From the NCBI GenBank assembly GCA_027493055.1, contig JAPUDO010000074.1, positions 1 to 64,000 of the forward strand: DNA of 64,000 nt, read 5' to 3'. Made by a program: the position numbers and the translations under genes. Source of the DNA: Niabella sp. (GTDB lineage Bacteria; Bacteroidota; Bacteroidia; Chitinophagales; Chitinophagaceae). Below, one piece after another: positions 26,173 through 34,563 of the stretch; positions within the stretch are counted from its first letter, which is position 1; each line of letters opens with the position of its first letter. A model generated the notes under the pieces. That model was not told the origin of the DNA and did no database searches. It saw only the letters and a program-made list of their open reading frames with translations.

Positions 26173-27141
26173 ATGAGCGTTATAGACCTTTCAAAGGAAA
26201 TTGGAATTGGAATTGACATTGGTGGAACAAACACTAAATACGGCCTGGTAAATCACAGGGGTGAAATACTGGAAAAAGGTAATATAAAAACAGATGCCTA
26301 CCCTACTATAGAATCTTTTATTGATGCTTTGCACAATGCGCTTTTGCCTATTATCAGTAAATATCAGAACGGAACTAAATTAGTGGGTATAGGCGTAGGC
26401 GCCCCTAACGGGAATTACTACACCGGAACCATTGAGTACGCCCCTAACCTGATATGGAAAGGGATACTGCCTATTGCAGAGCTCATGACCAAAAAGTTTG
26501 GTATCCCCTGCGCTTTAACTAATGATGCCAACGCAGCGGCAATGGGAGAAATGATGTATGGCGCCGCAAGGGGCATGAAGGATTTTATTATGATCACTTT
26601 GGGCACAGGCGTGGGAAGCGGCATTGTTTCAAATGGAAATATCATGTACGGACATGATGGTTTTGCAGGAGAATTAGGGCATATCATTGTACGCCCCGGC
26701 GGACGCAAGCATTGGAGCACCGGGCATCATGGCCCGCTTGAAGCCTATTGCTCGGCAACAGGCATCACCATTACTGCCAAAAAATTAAGAGTAGAAAATC
26801 CTGATTCTTTATTAAATGAAATACCTGAAGAGCAGGTGGACTCCAAATCGGTTTTTGAAGCTGCTGAAAAGGGCGATGCTGCGGCTATAGAAGTATTCCG
26901 TTATACCGGGCAAATACTGGGAGAAGCATTGGCCAATTTTATCATGTTCTCTTCGCCGGAAGCCATTATACTTTTTGGTGGTGTTATTAAAGCAGGCGAT
27001 TATATTATGAGGCCTACCAAAGAGCACATGGAGAAAAACCTGTTACCGATCTTTCAGAATAAAGTAAAACTGGTGTTCAGCGAATTAAAAGAGGCTGATG
27101 CAGCCATATTGGGCGCCAGCGCACTGGTGTGGGAATCGTAA
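26173..27141 (+). CDS. ROK-family sugar kinase (glucokinase-like), zinc cysteines absent
   Basis: The 322-residue protein has the ATP motif GIDIGGTNTKYGLV at the N-terminus, the catalytic Asp in TNDANAAAMGE, and the ROK segment GELGHIIVRPGG. It probably phosphorylates glucose or a related hexose imported by the preceding transporter. The usual zinc site CxCGxxGCxE is replaced by WSTGHHGPLE, so all three cysteines are missing although the His of GH and the final Glu remain. The 3' end is followed by an intrinsic terminator. Confidence 0.9.
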   Translation: MSVIDLSKEIGIGIDIGGTNTKYGLVNHRGEILEKGNIKTDAYPTIESFIDALHNALLPIISKYQNGTKLVGIGVGAPNGNYYTGTIEYAPNLIWKGILPIAELMTKKFGIPCALTNDANAAAMGEMMYGAARGMKDFIMITLGTGVGSGIVSNGNIMYGHDGFAGELGHIIVRPGGRKHWSTGHHGPLEAYCSATGITITAKKLRVENPDSLLNEIPEEQVDSKSVFEAAEKGDAAAIEVFRYTGQILGEALANFIMFSSPEAIILFGGVIKAGDYIMRPTKEHMEKNLLPIFQNKVKLVFSELKEADAAILGASALVWES

Positions 27142-27178
27142 AAAAACACGAGGTGTGCCTGAAAATTTTAATACCAAC

Positions 27179-27201
27179 AACCCCGGACATGATCCGGGGT
27201 T
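27179..27201. terminator. intrinsic terminator hairpin after the ROK kinase
   Basis: A perfect 9-bp stem AACCCCGGA/TCCGGGGTT with a 5-nt loop lies 37 bp after the stop codon. The following T-run is short, so it may also act as an mRNA-stabilising hairpin. Confidence 0.65.
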
Positions 27202-27340
27202 ATTTACTAAACAGCTATTATACTACAAGCATCATTATCACCGTCTTCGGGTAAGTAGCTGTAGCTACTCCAATACAGGTACTACAGACTTAATACAGCA
27301 TATAAAATATTAATTGATCAAGCTATAATCTATACCAGTA

Positions 27341-28054
27341 ATGAAAAAAATAATCAGTGTACTAAGCTTCATCTGCATAGCTCTACCGGTCATTTCACAA
27401 AATGCCCCAAAAAGAAACTGGGAAGATATTGACCTTTCCCTGGCTGTAAGCAACGATACTATTAAAAGAAAAGGGTTTACCATTGTATTCATTAACCAAT
27501 CAGAACACTTCAGCAAAAGTACCGGTGAGCGCATGATAGAAACTTTCTTTAAAGTATATCCGCAGGAAGCCAGGCTTTATAACAGGAACACAAGAAAGCT
27601 GATTACTTTTGTTATAGATCCCGGATACACAGGTGTTGCCGCGGCTTCGGGCGGGGTGATAAAGGTAAATCCCGAATGGATGATCAAAAATCCCGAAGAC
27701 CTGGACGTTGTCACCCACGAGGCCATGCACATTGTGCAAAACTATCCCGGAGGAGCCGGGCCGGGATGGATTACAGAAGGTGTGGCCGATTATGTACGTT
27801 ACAAATTAGGTGTTAACAATGCCGCCGGTAAGTGGAGCTTACCGGAGCTTTCAGAGAAACATCATTATACCAATGCCTACCGCGTAACAGCCAGGTTTTT
27901 TGTATGGATAGAAAAAAATTATAACAGGAAGCTGGTTAAAAAGCTGGATCACGCTATGCGCACCAAAACCTATACAAAGGATTTCTGGAAAAAAGAAACA
28001 GGGAAAACGGTGGACGAGCTTTGGGATGATTATAAAAAGAATCCGGAGATCTGA
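27341..28054 (+). CDS. exported basic-secretory-protein (BSP) family metallopeptidase
   Basis: The 237-residue protein has a signal peptide (ending VISQ) and a zinc-protease motif HEAMH (HExxH) in the segment DVVTHEAMHIVQNYPG near residue 127, followed by WITEGVADYVRY. This is characteristic of the plant basic secretory protein/BSP family, which is widespread in Bacteroidota. It is probably a secreted or periplasmic zinc peptidase. It stands 64 bp before the GH92 gene on the same strand. Confidence 0.85.
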   Translation: MKKIISVLSFICIALPVISQNAPKRNWEDIDLSLAVSNDTIKRKGFTIVFINQSEHFSKSTGERMIETFFKVYPQEARLYNRNTRKLITFVIDPGYTGVAAASGGVIKVNPEWMIKNPEDLDVVTHEAMHIVQNYPGGAGPGWITEGVADYVRYKLGVNNAAGKWSLPELSEKHHYTNAYRVTARFFVWIEKNYNRKLVKKLDHAMRTKTYTKDFWKKETGKTVDELWDDYKKNPEI

Positions 28055-28118
28055 TCATAAAGCAAAGCAAGTTGCTTTTGAACAGGTTCAATTACACAAA
28101 ACAGATCAATACCAGGTA

Positions 28119-30416
28119 ATGATAAAAAAACTCACACAGCTAACAGGGCTCCTCTGCATCACCTGCACTATGGCGCAGGCCCAGGAAAATAATCTTATAC
28201 AGTATGTAAATCCATTAATAGGTACTGCAAAAATGGGACATACTTATCCCGGAGCTACAGTGCCTTTTGGAGCAGTACAGCTAAGCCCTGATACTGATAC
28301 CATCCCTTATGCAGGGCCCGATGGGAAATACACAGGCACCGCATATAAATACTGCGCCGGTTATCAATATGACGATCCCACAATTGTTGGCTTCAGCCAC
28401 ACTCATTTCAGCGGGACAGGACATTCAGACTTAGGCGATTTTTTGATCATGCCCACCACCGGAAAACTGCAGCTCAATCCCGGCACGGCCGACAAGCCCG
28501 AAACCGGTTACCGCAGCCACTTCAGCCACGCCAGTGAAGTAGCAGCGCCCAATTATTATAAAGTACAGCTTGATGATCATAACATCACCGCAGAACTGAC
28601 CACCACTACCCGTGTAGGGGTACATCAATACACATTCCCTAAGGCGGAAGAGGCGCATATTATCCTTGACCTGATGCATGGCATTTATAATTACGAGGAT
28701 AAGAACGTATGGACCTTTGTACGCGTAGAAAACGATACATTAATTACAGGCTACAGGCAAACGCATGGCTGGGCAAAGACCCGAACCGTATATTTTGCCA
28801 TGACTTTTTCAAAGCCTATAGAAAGCTATGGTTACGCGCAGTTTAAAAAACAGGTGTACCAGGGTTTCTGGCGCCGGTTCAACGTCAATCAGAATTTCCC
28901 TGAAATGATCGGGCAAAACCTGAGGGCTTATTTTAATTTCAAAACAGAAGAAAATGAAAAAATAAAGATCAAGTTCGCACTTTCGCCCGTAAGCGCCACC
29001 AATGCTTTGCAAAACCTGCGTACAGAAACACCGGGCTGGGACTTTGCCGCTATTAAAGCGGAGGGCCAGCAGCAATGGAACAATGAGCTGAGCAAAATAC
29101 AGGTAGAAGCGTTGAGCAAAGATGACATGATCAACTTTTACACCGCCATGTACCACACTTTCCTGGGGCCAACCGTTTATAACGACATCAATGGAGAGTA
29201 TAAAGGATTAGACCAGCAGGTTCACAAGGCAGACGGGTTTACCAATTACACTACCTTCTCTCTTTGGGACACTTACCGCACCCTACACCCTTTCTTCAAT
29301 CTTGTTCAGCCAGGCAGAAATGCTGATATGATAAAAAGCATGATGGCGCATCAGCAGCAAAGCGTGCATAAGATGCTGCCGGTATGGAGCCATTATGCCA
29401 ATGAAAACTGGTGCATGAGCGGCTATCACGCCGTACCCGTAATTGCAGATGCCATTATAAAAGGAGTGAAAGGTTTTGATTATAACAAGGCGTTAGACGC
29501 CTGTATAGCTACAGCCAATGTAAAATATTATGATGGACTGGAAGACTATATCAAACTTGGATATGTTCCCGACGATAAAAGAGGCAACTCCGTTTCTACA
29601 ACATTAGAATATGCTTTCGATGACTGGAGCATTGCTATGGCTGCCAAAAAGCTGGGCAGAACTGCCGTGTATGAAACCTTTATCAAACGTGCCCAGAACT
29701 GGAAGAACGTTTATGACGCTTCCATTGGTTATATGCGTCCCCGCCTGAGCGATGGCAGTTTTAAAAAAGATTTTGATGTACTCTCCACGCACGGACAAGG
29801 ATTCATAGAAGGAAACGCCTGGAACTTCAGCCTGTTTGTTCCGCAGGATCCCGAAGGAATGATAACGGCAATGGGCGGCGAAAAGAAATTCCTGCCACAC
29901 CTGGATTCCCTTTTCACCATGCACCTGCCCGATGAATTTTTTGCCCATACAGAAGATATTACCCGTGAAGGCATCATTGGGAATTATGTACATGGCAACG
30001 AGCCATCGCACCATGTAGCCTATCTGTACAATTTCACATCGCAGCCCTGGAAAACGCAGGAGCGTGTGCGCATGATCCTGAAAAAGCAATATCAGCCCGG
30101 TATTGACGGCCTGGGTGGCAATGATGATTGCGGACAGATGAGCGCCTGGTACATTTTCACCAGCCTGGGCTTTTACCCGTTTGCCCCAGGAAGCGAAACT
30201 TACCAGCTTGGCAGTCCGGCTATTAAAAAAGCTACTATCAGTTTAGAAAACGGCAGCAAGCTTACTGTAGAAGCAAGAAACCAATCCGAAAAAAATGTAT
30301 ATGTATCTAAAGTAACTTTTAACGGAGTGCCCGTAACAGGTCATGCCATTGATCATAGCACACTCCTCAAAGGAGGCTCACTGGTATTTTATATGTCGGC
30401 AAAGCCGAAGAAATAA
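28119..30416 (+). CDS. GH92 alpha-mannosidase
   Basis: From the ATG at 28119 the 765-residue protein begins with a signal peptide (ending AQAQ). It shows GH92 hallmarks: VNPLIGTAKMGHTYPGATVP near the mature N-terminus, HTHFSGTGHSDLGD, SLWDTYRTLHP, EGNAWNFSLFVPQD and the near-C-terminal GNDDCGQMSAWYIFTSLGFYP with catalytic acids. These calcium-dependent inverting enzymes remove alpha-1,2 and related mannose from N-glycans or mannans, usually in the periplasm. No SusCD pair is directly linked to it. The reading from 28026 would overlap the previous gene and is not preferred. Confidence 0.93.
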   Translation: MIKKLTQLTGLLCITCTMAQAQENNLIQYVNPLIGTAKMGHTYPGATVPFGAVQLSPDTDTIPYAGPDGKYTGTAYKYCAGYQYDDPTIVGFSHTHFSGTGHSDLGDFLIMPTTGKLQLNPGTADKPETGYRSHFSHASEVAAPNYYKVQLDDHNITAELTTTTRVGVHQYTFPKAEEAHIILDLMHGIYNYEDKNVWTFVRVENDTLITGYRQTHGWAKTRTVYFAMTFSKPIESYGYAQFKKQVYQGFWRRFNVNQNFPEMIGQNLRAYFNFKTEENEKIKIKFALSPVSATNALQNLRTETPGWDFAAIKAEGQQQWNNELSKIQVEALSKDDMINFYTAMYHTFLGPTVYNDINGEYKGLDQQVHKADGFTNYTTFSLWDTYRTLHPFFNLVQPGRNADMIKSMMAHQQQSVHKMLPVWSHYANENWCMSGYHAVPVIADAIIKGVKGFDYNKALDACIATANVKYYDGLEDYIKLGYVPDDKRGNSVSTTLEYAFDDWSIAMAAKKLGRTAVYETFIKRAQNWKNVYDASIGYMRPRLSDGSFKKDFDVLSTHGQGFIEGNAWNFSLFVPQDPEGMITAMGGEKKFLPHLDSLFTMHLPDEFFAHTEDITREGIIGNYVHGNEPSHHVAYLYNFTSQPWKTQERVRMILKKQYQPGIDGLGGNDDCGQMSAWYIFTSLGFYPFAPGSETYQLGSPAIKKATISLENGSKLTVEARNQSEKNVYVSKVTFNGVPVTGHAIDHSTLLKGGSLVFYMSAKPKK

Positions 30417-30475
30417 GTGTTAATGATTACATTTACCAGAGATATTATTAATGATTCCTGTTATATTTCTGGTTT

Positions 30476-31270
30476 ATGAAATCAAGCTTTACCATTGCCA
30501 CGCTTTTAATGCTGCTATTTGCCTGCTCGCCACGGCCATGGCAAGCTACCAACAAAGTATATAAAAAGAAGGCCGGCTCTTATGGCAGACTGATACAGCA
30601 GTATCCGTTGAAAGATTCGGGCACTTTATTCGTTGGCACCGTTAATTTTTCCATGCGAAGGCCAAATTTTGTAATTATACATCATACCGCGCAAAACAGC
30701 TGTGATGAAACTTTAAAAACCTTTACCACAACTACAAGAGAAGTAAGCGCCCATTATGTTATTTGCAAAACAGGCACTGTTTACCATATGCTGAGCGATA
30801 TGCTGCGGGCACAACACGCCGGTGTAAGCCGTTGGGGAGCCGTTACCGATCTGAATAGCTGCAGCATAGGTATAGAGATAGATAATAACGGGAATGAATC
30901 TTTTACGGATGAACAGATTGGCAGCTTGCTTATGTTGTTAAAGCGCTTAAAGCAGGCATACAACATCCCCGCCGCTAATTTCCTGGGCCATGCAGATGTA
31001 GCGCCAGGTCGTAAGGTCGATCCCAGCAAATATTTCCCCTGGGAAAAGCTGGCCAATGAAGGATTCGGGATCTGGTACGATACCGCGAACGTAGTGCCCC
31101 CACCAGGCTTTGACGCATTGCAGGCACTTAGAACTATAGGCTATAATATCAATAAGCCCGGAGATGCTATTCATTCGTATAAGCTGCATTTCAATTCACA
31201 GGACTCCATTCCAACACTTACAGCCACCGATGCTAAAATTATTACAAGCCTGTTGGAAAAATACAGGTAA
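30476..31270 (+). CDS. N-acetylmuramoyl-L-alanine amidase (Amidase_2), lipoprotein
   Basis: The 264-residue protein has a lipoprotein signal (lipobox LLFAC before SPRP) and an AmpD-type amidase domain. Zinc ligands are in VIIHHTAQNS near residue 65 and in GHADVAPGRKVDPSKYFPW near residue 180, and SIGIEIDNNG is the family core. It should cut the amide between MurNAc and the stem peptide in peptidoglycan turnover. It is convergent with lipA; no clear terminator is seen in the 98-bp gap. Confidence 0.9.
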   Translation: MKSSFTIATLLMLLFACSPRPWQATNKVYKKKAGSYGRLIQQYPLKDSGTLFVGTVNFSMRRPNFVIIHHTAQNSCDETLKTFTTTTREVSAHYVICKTGTVYHMLSDMLRAQHAGVSRWGAVTDLNSCSIGIEIDNNGNESFTDEQIGSLLMLLKRLKQAYNIPAANFLGHADVAPGRKVDPSKYFPWEKLANEGFGIWYDTANVVPPPGFDALQALRTIGYNINKPGDAIHSYKLHFNSQDSIPTLTATDAKIITSLLEKYR

Positions 31271-31368
31271 AAGTTTTTGGTGAACAGGTTAATAAGGTGC
31301 AGTATGGACACAGGCAATCGGTGTACCTGTTATAATACCTGGCAGTTAATTACGGTGCTGCTAAATAC

Positions 31369-32280
31369 CTATACAAAGAATTTTTTACTTTGCTCCCATT
31401 CTTTCCGGCCCAGGCCGGCATATACATGCCTTTCGCTGTGGTAAGAAGAACGCACCAGCGGACCACTTTCCACGTAATCCAGGCCCATTTCGTAACCGGC
31501 GTCCCTGTAATGTGCAAACTCATCAGGATGCACAAAGCGTTGCACCGGCAGGTGTTTGGGTGTAGGTTGCAGGTACTGGCCAATAGTCACCACATCGCAG
31601 CCATTATCTTTCAGGTCCTGCATAGCCTGCAGCACTTCCTCTTTGGTTTCTCCCAGGCCCAGCATAATACCGCTTTTGGTGCGCATGCCGCCTTCTTTCA
31701 AAGTCCTTATCACTTCCATACTGCGCCAGTACTTGGCCTGGATGCGCACCTGCTTGCTAAGGCGCTCCACGGTTTCTATATTGTGCGATACCACTTCTGG
31801 GGCGGCATCTATTACGCGTTGTATATCGTCCTTCTTTCCTTTAAAATCCGGTATAAGGGTTTCCAGGGTAGTACCCGGACTTAAATTCTTAACCGCTTTT
31901 ATGGTATTGTGCCATATAGTGGAGCCGCCATCCTTTAATTCATCCCTGTCCACAGAAGTGATTACTGCGTGCTTCACCTTCATCAAAAAGATAGCCTCTG
32001 CCACCCGTTGCGGCTCGTCCCAGTCCAGCTCGGTAGGCCTTCCCGTAGCCACGGCACAAAAGCCACAGCTTCGGGTACAAATATTGCCCAGTATCATAAA
32101 CGTGGCCGTACCGGCGCCCCAGCACTCGCCCATATTGGGGCAATTGCCGCTTTCACAAATAGTATGCAGCTTATGGGTGTCCACCAGGCCGCGCACGTGC
32201 TTGTACTCCTCTCCTATCGGCAGCTTCACGCGCAGCCAGTCGGGCTTTTTCACTCTTGTAGTAACAGGTAATTCCGTCAT
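31369..32280 (-). CDS. lipA: lipoyl synthase
   Basis: The 303-residue radical-SAM enzyme inserts two sulfurs into octanoyl groups to make lipoyl cofactors. The auxiliary cluster motif [12 protein letters not shown] and the radical-SAM motif CTRSCGFC are both present, as is the C-terminal RSSYHSE segment that ligates the auxiliary cluster through Ser. The partner lipB is at 60.7 kb, not adjacent. A TATTTTCG sequence (one mismatch to TAnnTTTG) lies 4 bp before the ATG. Confidence 0.97.
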   Translation of the reverse strand: MTELPVTTRVKKPDWLRVKLPIGEEYKHVRGLVDTHKLHTICESGNCPNMGECWGAGTATFMILGNICTRSCGFCAVATGRPTELDWDEPQRVAEAIFLMKVKHAVITSVDRDELKDGGSTIWHNTIKAVKNLSPGTTLETLIPDFKGKKDDIQRVIDAAPEVVSHNIETVERLSKQVRIQAKYWRSMEVIRTLKEGGMRTKSGIMLGLGETKEEVLQAMQDLKDNGCDVVTIGQYLQPTPKHLPVQRFVHPDEFAHYRDAGYEMGLDYVESGPLVRSSYHSERHVYAGLGRKEWEQSKKFFV

Positions 32281-32311
32281 GCTGCGAAAATAATGCTTTT
32301 TGATCTGAAAG

Positions 32312-32335
32312 CCGTACTGCCGGCAGGCAGTATGG
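32312..32335. repeat. perfect hairpin upstream of lipA
   Basis: A 10-bp stem CCGTACTGCC/GGCAGTATGG (one G-T pair) with loop GGCA. It may mark the left edge of the accessory island or be a terminator-like element. The rest of 32281-32862 holds no full gene. Confidence 0.5.
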
Positions 32336-32457
32336 TTGGGGCTGTGAGAAGCAGAACATATCCCGGCTCCGGTTCACGCTGCTACAGTCTACGGCCCCGG
32401 CCCAAAGCCGTGGCTAAACCTTTCGCATCGTGCAGCCTTTGTACTAACAATAAATGG

Positions 32458-32471
32458 CGGCTTTTTGTTTG
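32458..32471 (+). repeat. 14-mer shared with the attC cores
   Basis: CGGCTTTTTGTTTG is also found inside attC1 and attC3. Its presence left of the first cassette suggests an eroded attC-related remnant, though 14 bp alone is weak evidence. Confidence 0.35.
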
Positions 32472-32625
32472 AAGCGTGCGCTGCATTCATTAATCGGGAG
32501 GCTTTCCTATCACCTGATCGAGCTAGTCCGGAATATGAATCTCATATAAACTTTTGTGTATATTTGAGTAGGCCATTTTAAGAGAGACACCAATCACCAA
32601 ATTGTAACCAACCAATTCAAAATAT

Positions 32626-32703
32626 ATGAAAAGCATCAAAACCACACTTTCAGGGTTGATATATACCCGAACAGCTGATATCGGTTTGACGTCAGGCCCT
32701 TAA
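32626..32703 (+). pseudogene. truncated N-terminal gene fragment at the left edge of the cassette array
   Basis: An ATG opens a 25-codon frame reading MKSIKTTLSGLIYT and stopping at TAA. It looks like the start of an exported protein cut off by recombination. A TATATTTG -7-like box (32559-32566) lies about 60 bp upstream. It could instead be a chance frame. Confidence 0.3.
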
Positions 32704-32829
32704 ATGTTGTAGCCAATACGGGACAACAGGATAACTAAATTAGTAGATAGACAAAAAATATTGACAATTTATTTCGCATGACAAAATAATGAGTCGAGCA
32801 TATGTAATAGGACCTTGGGGCTTGACGTT

Positions 32830-32869
32830 CTATGAATACCACACCTGCACAAAGCCCTGTTCGTTGGGC
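32830..32869 (+). other. attC0 right half (3' end with R' box GTTGGGC)
   Basis: The segment ends in GTTGGGC at 32863-32869, matching the integron R' consensus GTTRRRY. It is preceded by ACCTGCACAAAGCC, which resembles the ACCTGCATAAAGCC before the attC2 junction. The left half of this site was not found, so it may be a residual attC or an attI-like junction. Confidence 0.5.
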
Positions 32870-32928
32870 GTAATCTGACAGCCGATTCTTAGCACATAGA
32901 GCATTACAATTTAATAAAATAAATTTAA

Positions 32929-33879
32929 ATGAGTAATGAATCCTTAACAAATAAATCTTCTCTTTCAGTACTGGTAGTCGGGGAGGATGTTCAATGTGAC
33001 ATCTTAAAGAGCTGCTATCTTCAAGATAATCCATTAGTAAATAGTGTTCAACACGAAATAAGTGGTCACCATGCTTTGGGTGCGATTCAAAACCATTACA
33101 TTAATACAATTTTTATTGATCCTTATACTGTTTACGGAGGTCTCGATGAGGCAACATTTATAATTTTTAAGATAAGATTAGAATTTCCTGAAATTGTTTT
33201 TGTTTTATTTCTTGACGATGATAAACTTTCTAATATAGAATACGATTTGTTTACAAGCGAAGGCCCGATGTCTAGTCCTTTAAAAATAAAACATAACGAT
33301 TTATTTGACAAGGAACGTTCAAGGTTAAGGCATTACTTTCACCTTTCAAAAAACACCAACAGCTTAAATTTTTCAAACTCTTTAAATGCAGTTTTAAGGA
33401 GTTGCCAAATTTGGCACCAGTCATTTTTAAACAAACCTGTCGAAAAGAAATTATATGAATACGATGTTGCGCTTTCATTCGCTGGAGATGACAGAGATTT
33501 AGCAGAAAAAATTGCAACTGAACTTAAAAAACATGGTGTTCGAGTTTTTTATGATTCATTTGAACAATCCAATTTATGGGGTAAAGACTTGTTTACTTAT
33601 TTACATGAGATATATTCTAAAAAATCAAGATTTTGTATAATGCTTGTTTCCGAAACGTATTCAAAAAAAATGTGGACAGTTCATGAACGCAGGTCTGCTC
33701 AATCCCGAGCTTTAAAAGAAAGAGATAACGAATATATTCTTCCTTTAAGAATTGATAATACGGAATTACCTGGGCTTCCGGATACGATTGGTTATTTAGA
33801 TATTGAAAAGTACGGCTATCTTGAAATTTGTCGACTTTTTATACAAAAATTAGGCGGCACACTTAGTCATTTTTCCTAG
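32929..33879 (+). CDS. TIR-domain protein with receiver-like N-terminal domain (cassette 1)
   Basis: The 316-residue protein has no signal peptide. Residues of about 175-300 form a TIR domain (YDVALSFAGDDRDLAEKIA, VRVFYDSFEQ, FCIMLVSETYSKKMW). It has Trp and the putative catalytic Glu253 in the MWTVHERRSAQ helix, as in NAD-degrading bacterial TIR proteins. Residues 1-165 look like an alpha/beta domain resembling a degenerate response-regulator receiver (LSVLVVGED, TIFIDPYTV, IVFVLFLDD) and were not matched to a named family. Codon use is AT-rich compared with the flanks. The stop codon is 5 bp before the attC R'' box. Inferred role: NAD-cleaving anti-phage or stress effector. Confidence 0.82.
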   Translation: MSNESLTNKSSLSVLVVGEDVQCDILKSCYLQDNPLVNSVQHEISGHHALGAIQNHYINTIFIDPYTVYGGLDEATFIIFKIRLEFPEIVFVLFLDDDKLSNIEYDLFTSEGPMSSPLKIKHNDLFDKERSRLRHYFHLSKNTNSLNFSNSLNAVLRSCQIWHQSFLNKPVEKKLYEYDVALSFAGDDRDLAEKIATELKKHGVRVFYDSFEQSNLWGKDLFTYLHEIYSKKSRFCIMLVSETYSKKMWTVHERRSAQSRALKERDNEYILPLRIDNTELPGLPDTIGYLDIEKYGYLEICRLFIQKLGGTLSHFS

Positions 33880-33884
33880 ACTAC

Positions 33885-34122
33885 GCCCAACATTCGGTTT
33901 GACTATATGGCGGCTGGACGAATATATACTCGGCTTTTTGTTTGTTATTCTGCTTCAGTTTTGGCTGACGAATAACGCGGCACAATAGAATGAAAATTTA
34001 GTTATATATTTAGCTTCGGTTACAGGCAGACGCCCGCCTGACCGCACACCCCGCCCGTGCCGGTACGGATGGGGCAGGAATCACGGATTACCGCCACATC
34101 ACCAAGCCGTAGAACGTTACCT
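33885..34122 (+). other. attC1 recombination site (238 bp)
   Basis: It begins with R'' box GCCCAAC and ends with R' box GTTACCT. Inner complementary segments GGTTTG (just after R'') and CAAGCC (before R') fit L boxes, and GGCGG/CCGCC extends the stem. The core 33917-34097 is nearly identical to 38224-38397. It fills the 339-bp gap between cassette 1 and 2 genes together with about 95 bp of leader. Confidence 0.6.
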
Positions 34123-34218
34123 GGCATTTTTATCCGACACAGTCCGATAAAAAAATACGACTTTCGTCCCCGTTCTGAAAGTTCAATCGTCATTAATTCG
34201 AACTATAAAATTTAAAAA

Positions 34219-34563
34219 ATGAAAGAATTTGCATTAATTTTCAGACTAAAGGACGTAGCCGACTTTAAACCATCACCTGAGCAAATGCAGGAAAGAATGA
34301 ATTGGTTAGCAGGCATCGCTTCACAAAACAAATTAGCGGACAAGGGCAACACCCTTTTGCCCATTCCGGGAAGTGCGAAAACCGTAAAGCCTAACAATGT
34401 AGTAACGGACGGGCCTTATACCGAAATTAAGGAGTTTATTAGCGGTTACATTGTTGTAAAAGCTGAAACTATTGATGAAGCAGTAGAAATGGCAAAGGGA
34501 AATCCGATTTTTGACCAGGTAGGCGGAAACATTGAAGTGAGAGAAGTTTTAAAACGTGATTAG
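34219..34563 (+). CDS. YCII/DGPF-domain protein (cassette 2)
   Basis: The 114-residue protein has the YCII-like fold with the VTDGPYTEIKEFISGYIVV segment, a DGPF-type motif. Such proteins are genetically linked to ECF42 sigma factors, and here the sigma gene overlaps it by 8 bp. The molecular role of DGPF proteins is not settled; they may be stress-related enzymes or modulators of the sigma factor. Confidence 0.88.
   Translation: MKEFALIFRLKDVADFKPSPEQMQERMNWLAGIASQNKLADKGNTLLPIPGSAKTVKPNNVVTDGPYTEIKEFISGYIVVKAETIDEAVEMAKGNPIFDQVGGNIEVREVLKRD

Noticed and set aside
31369-32280. lipA and lipB as one lipoate locus
   Set aside because: lipB is at 60.7 kb, about 28 kb away, with many unrelated genes between.
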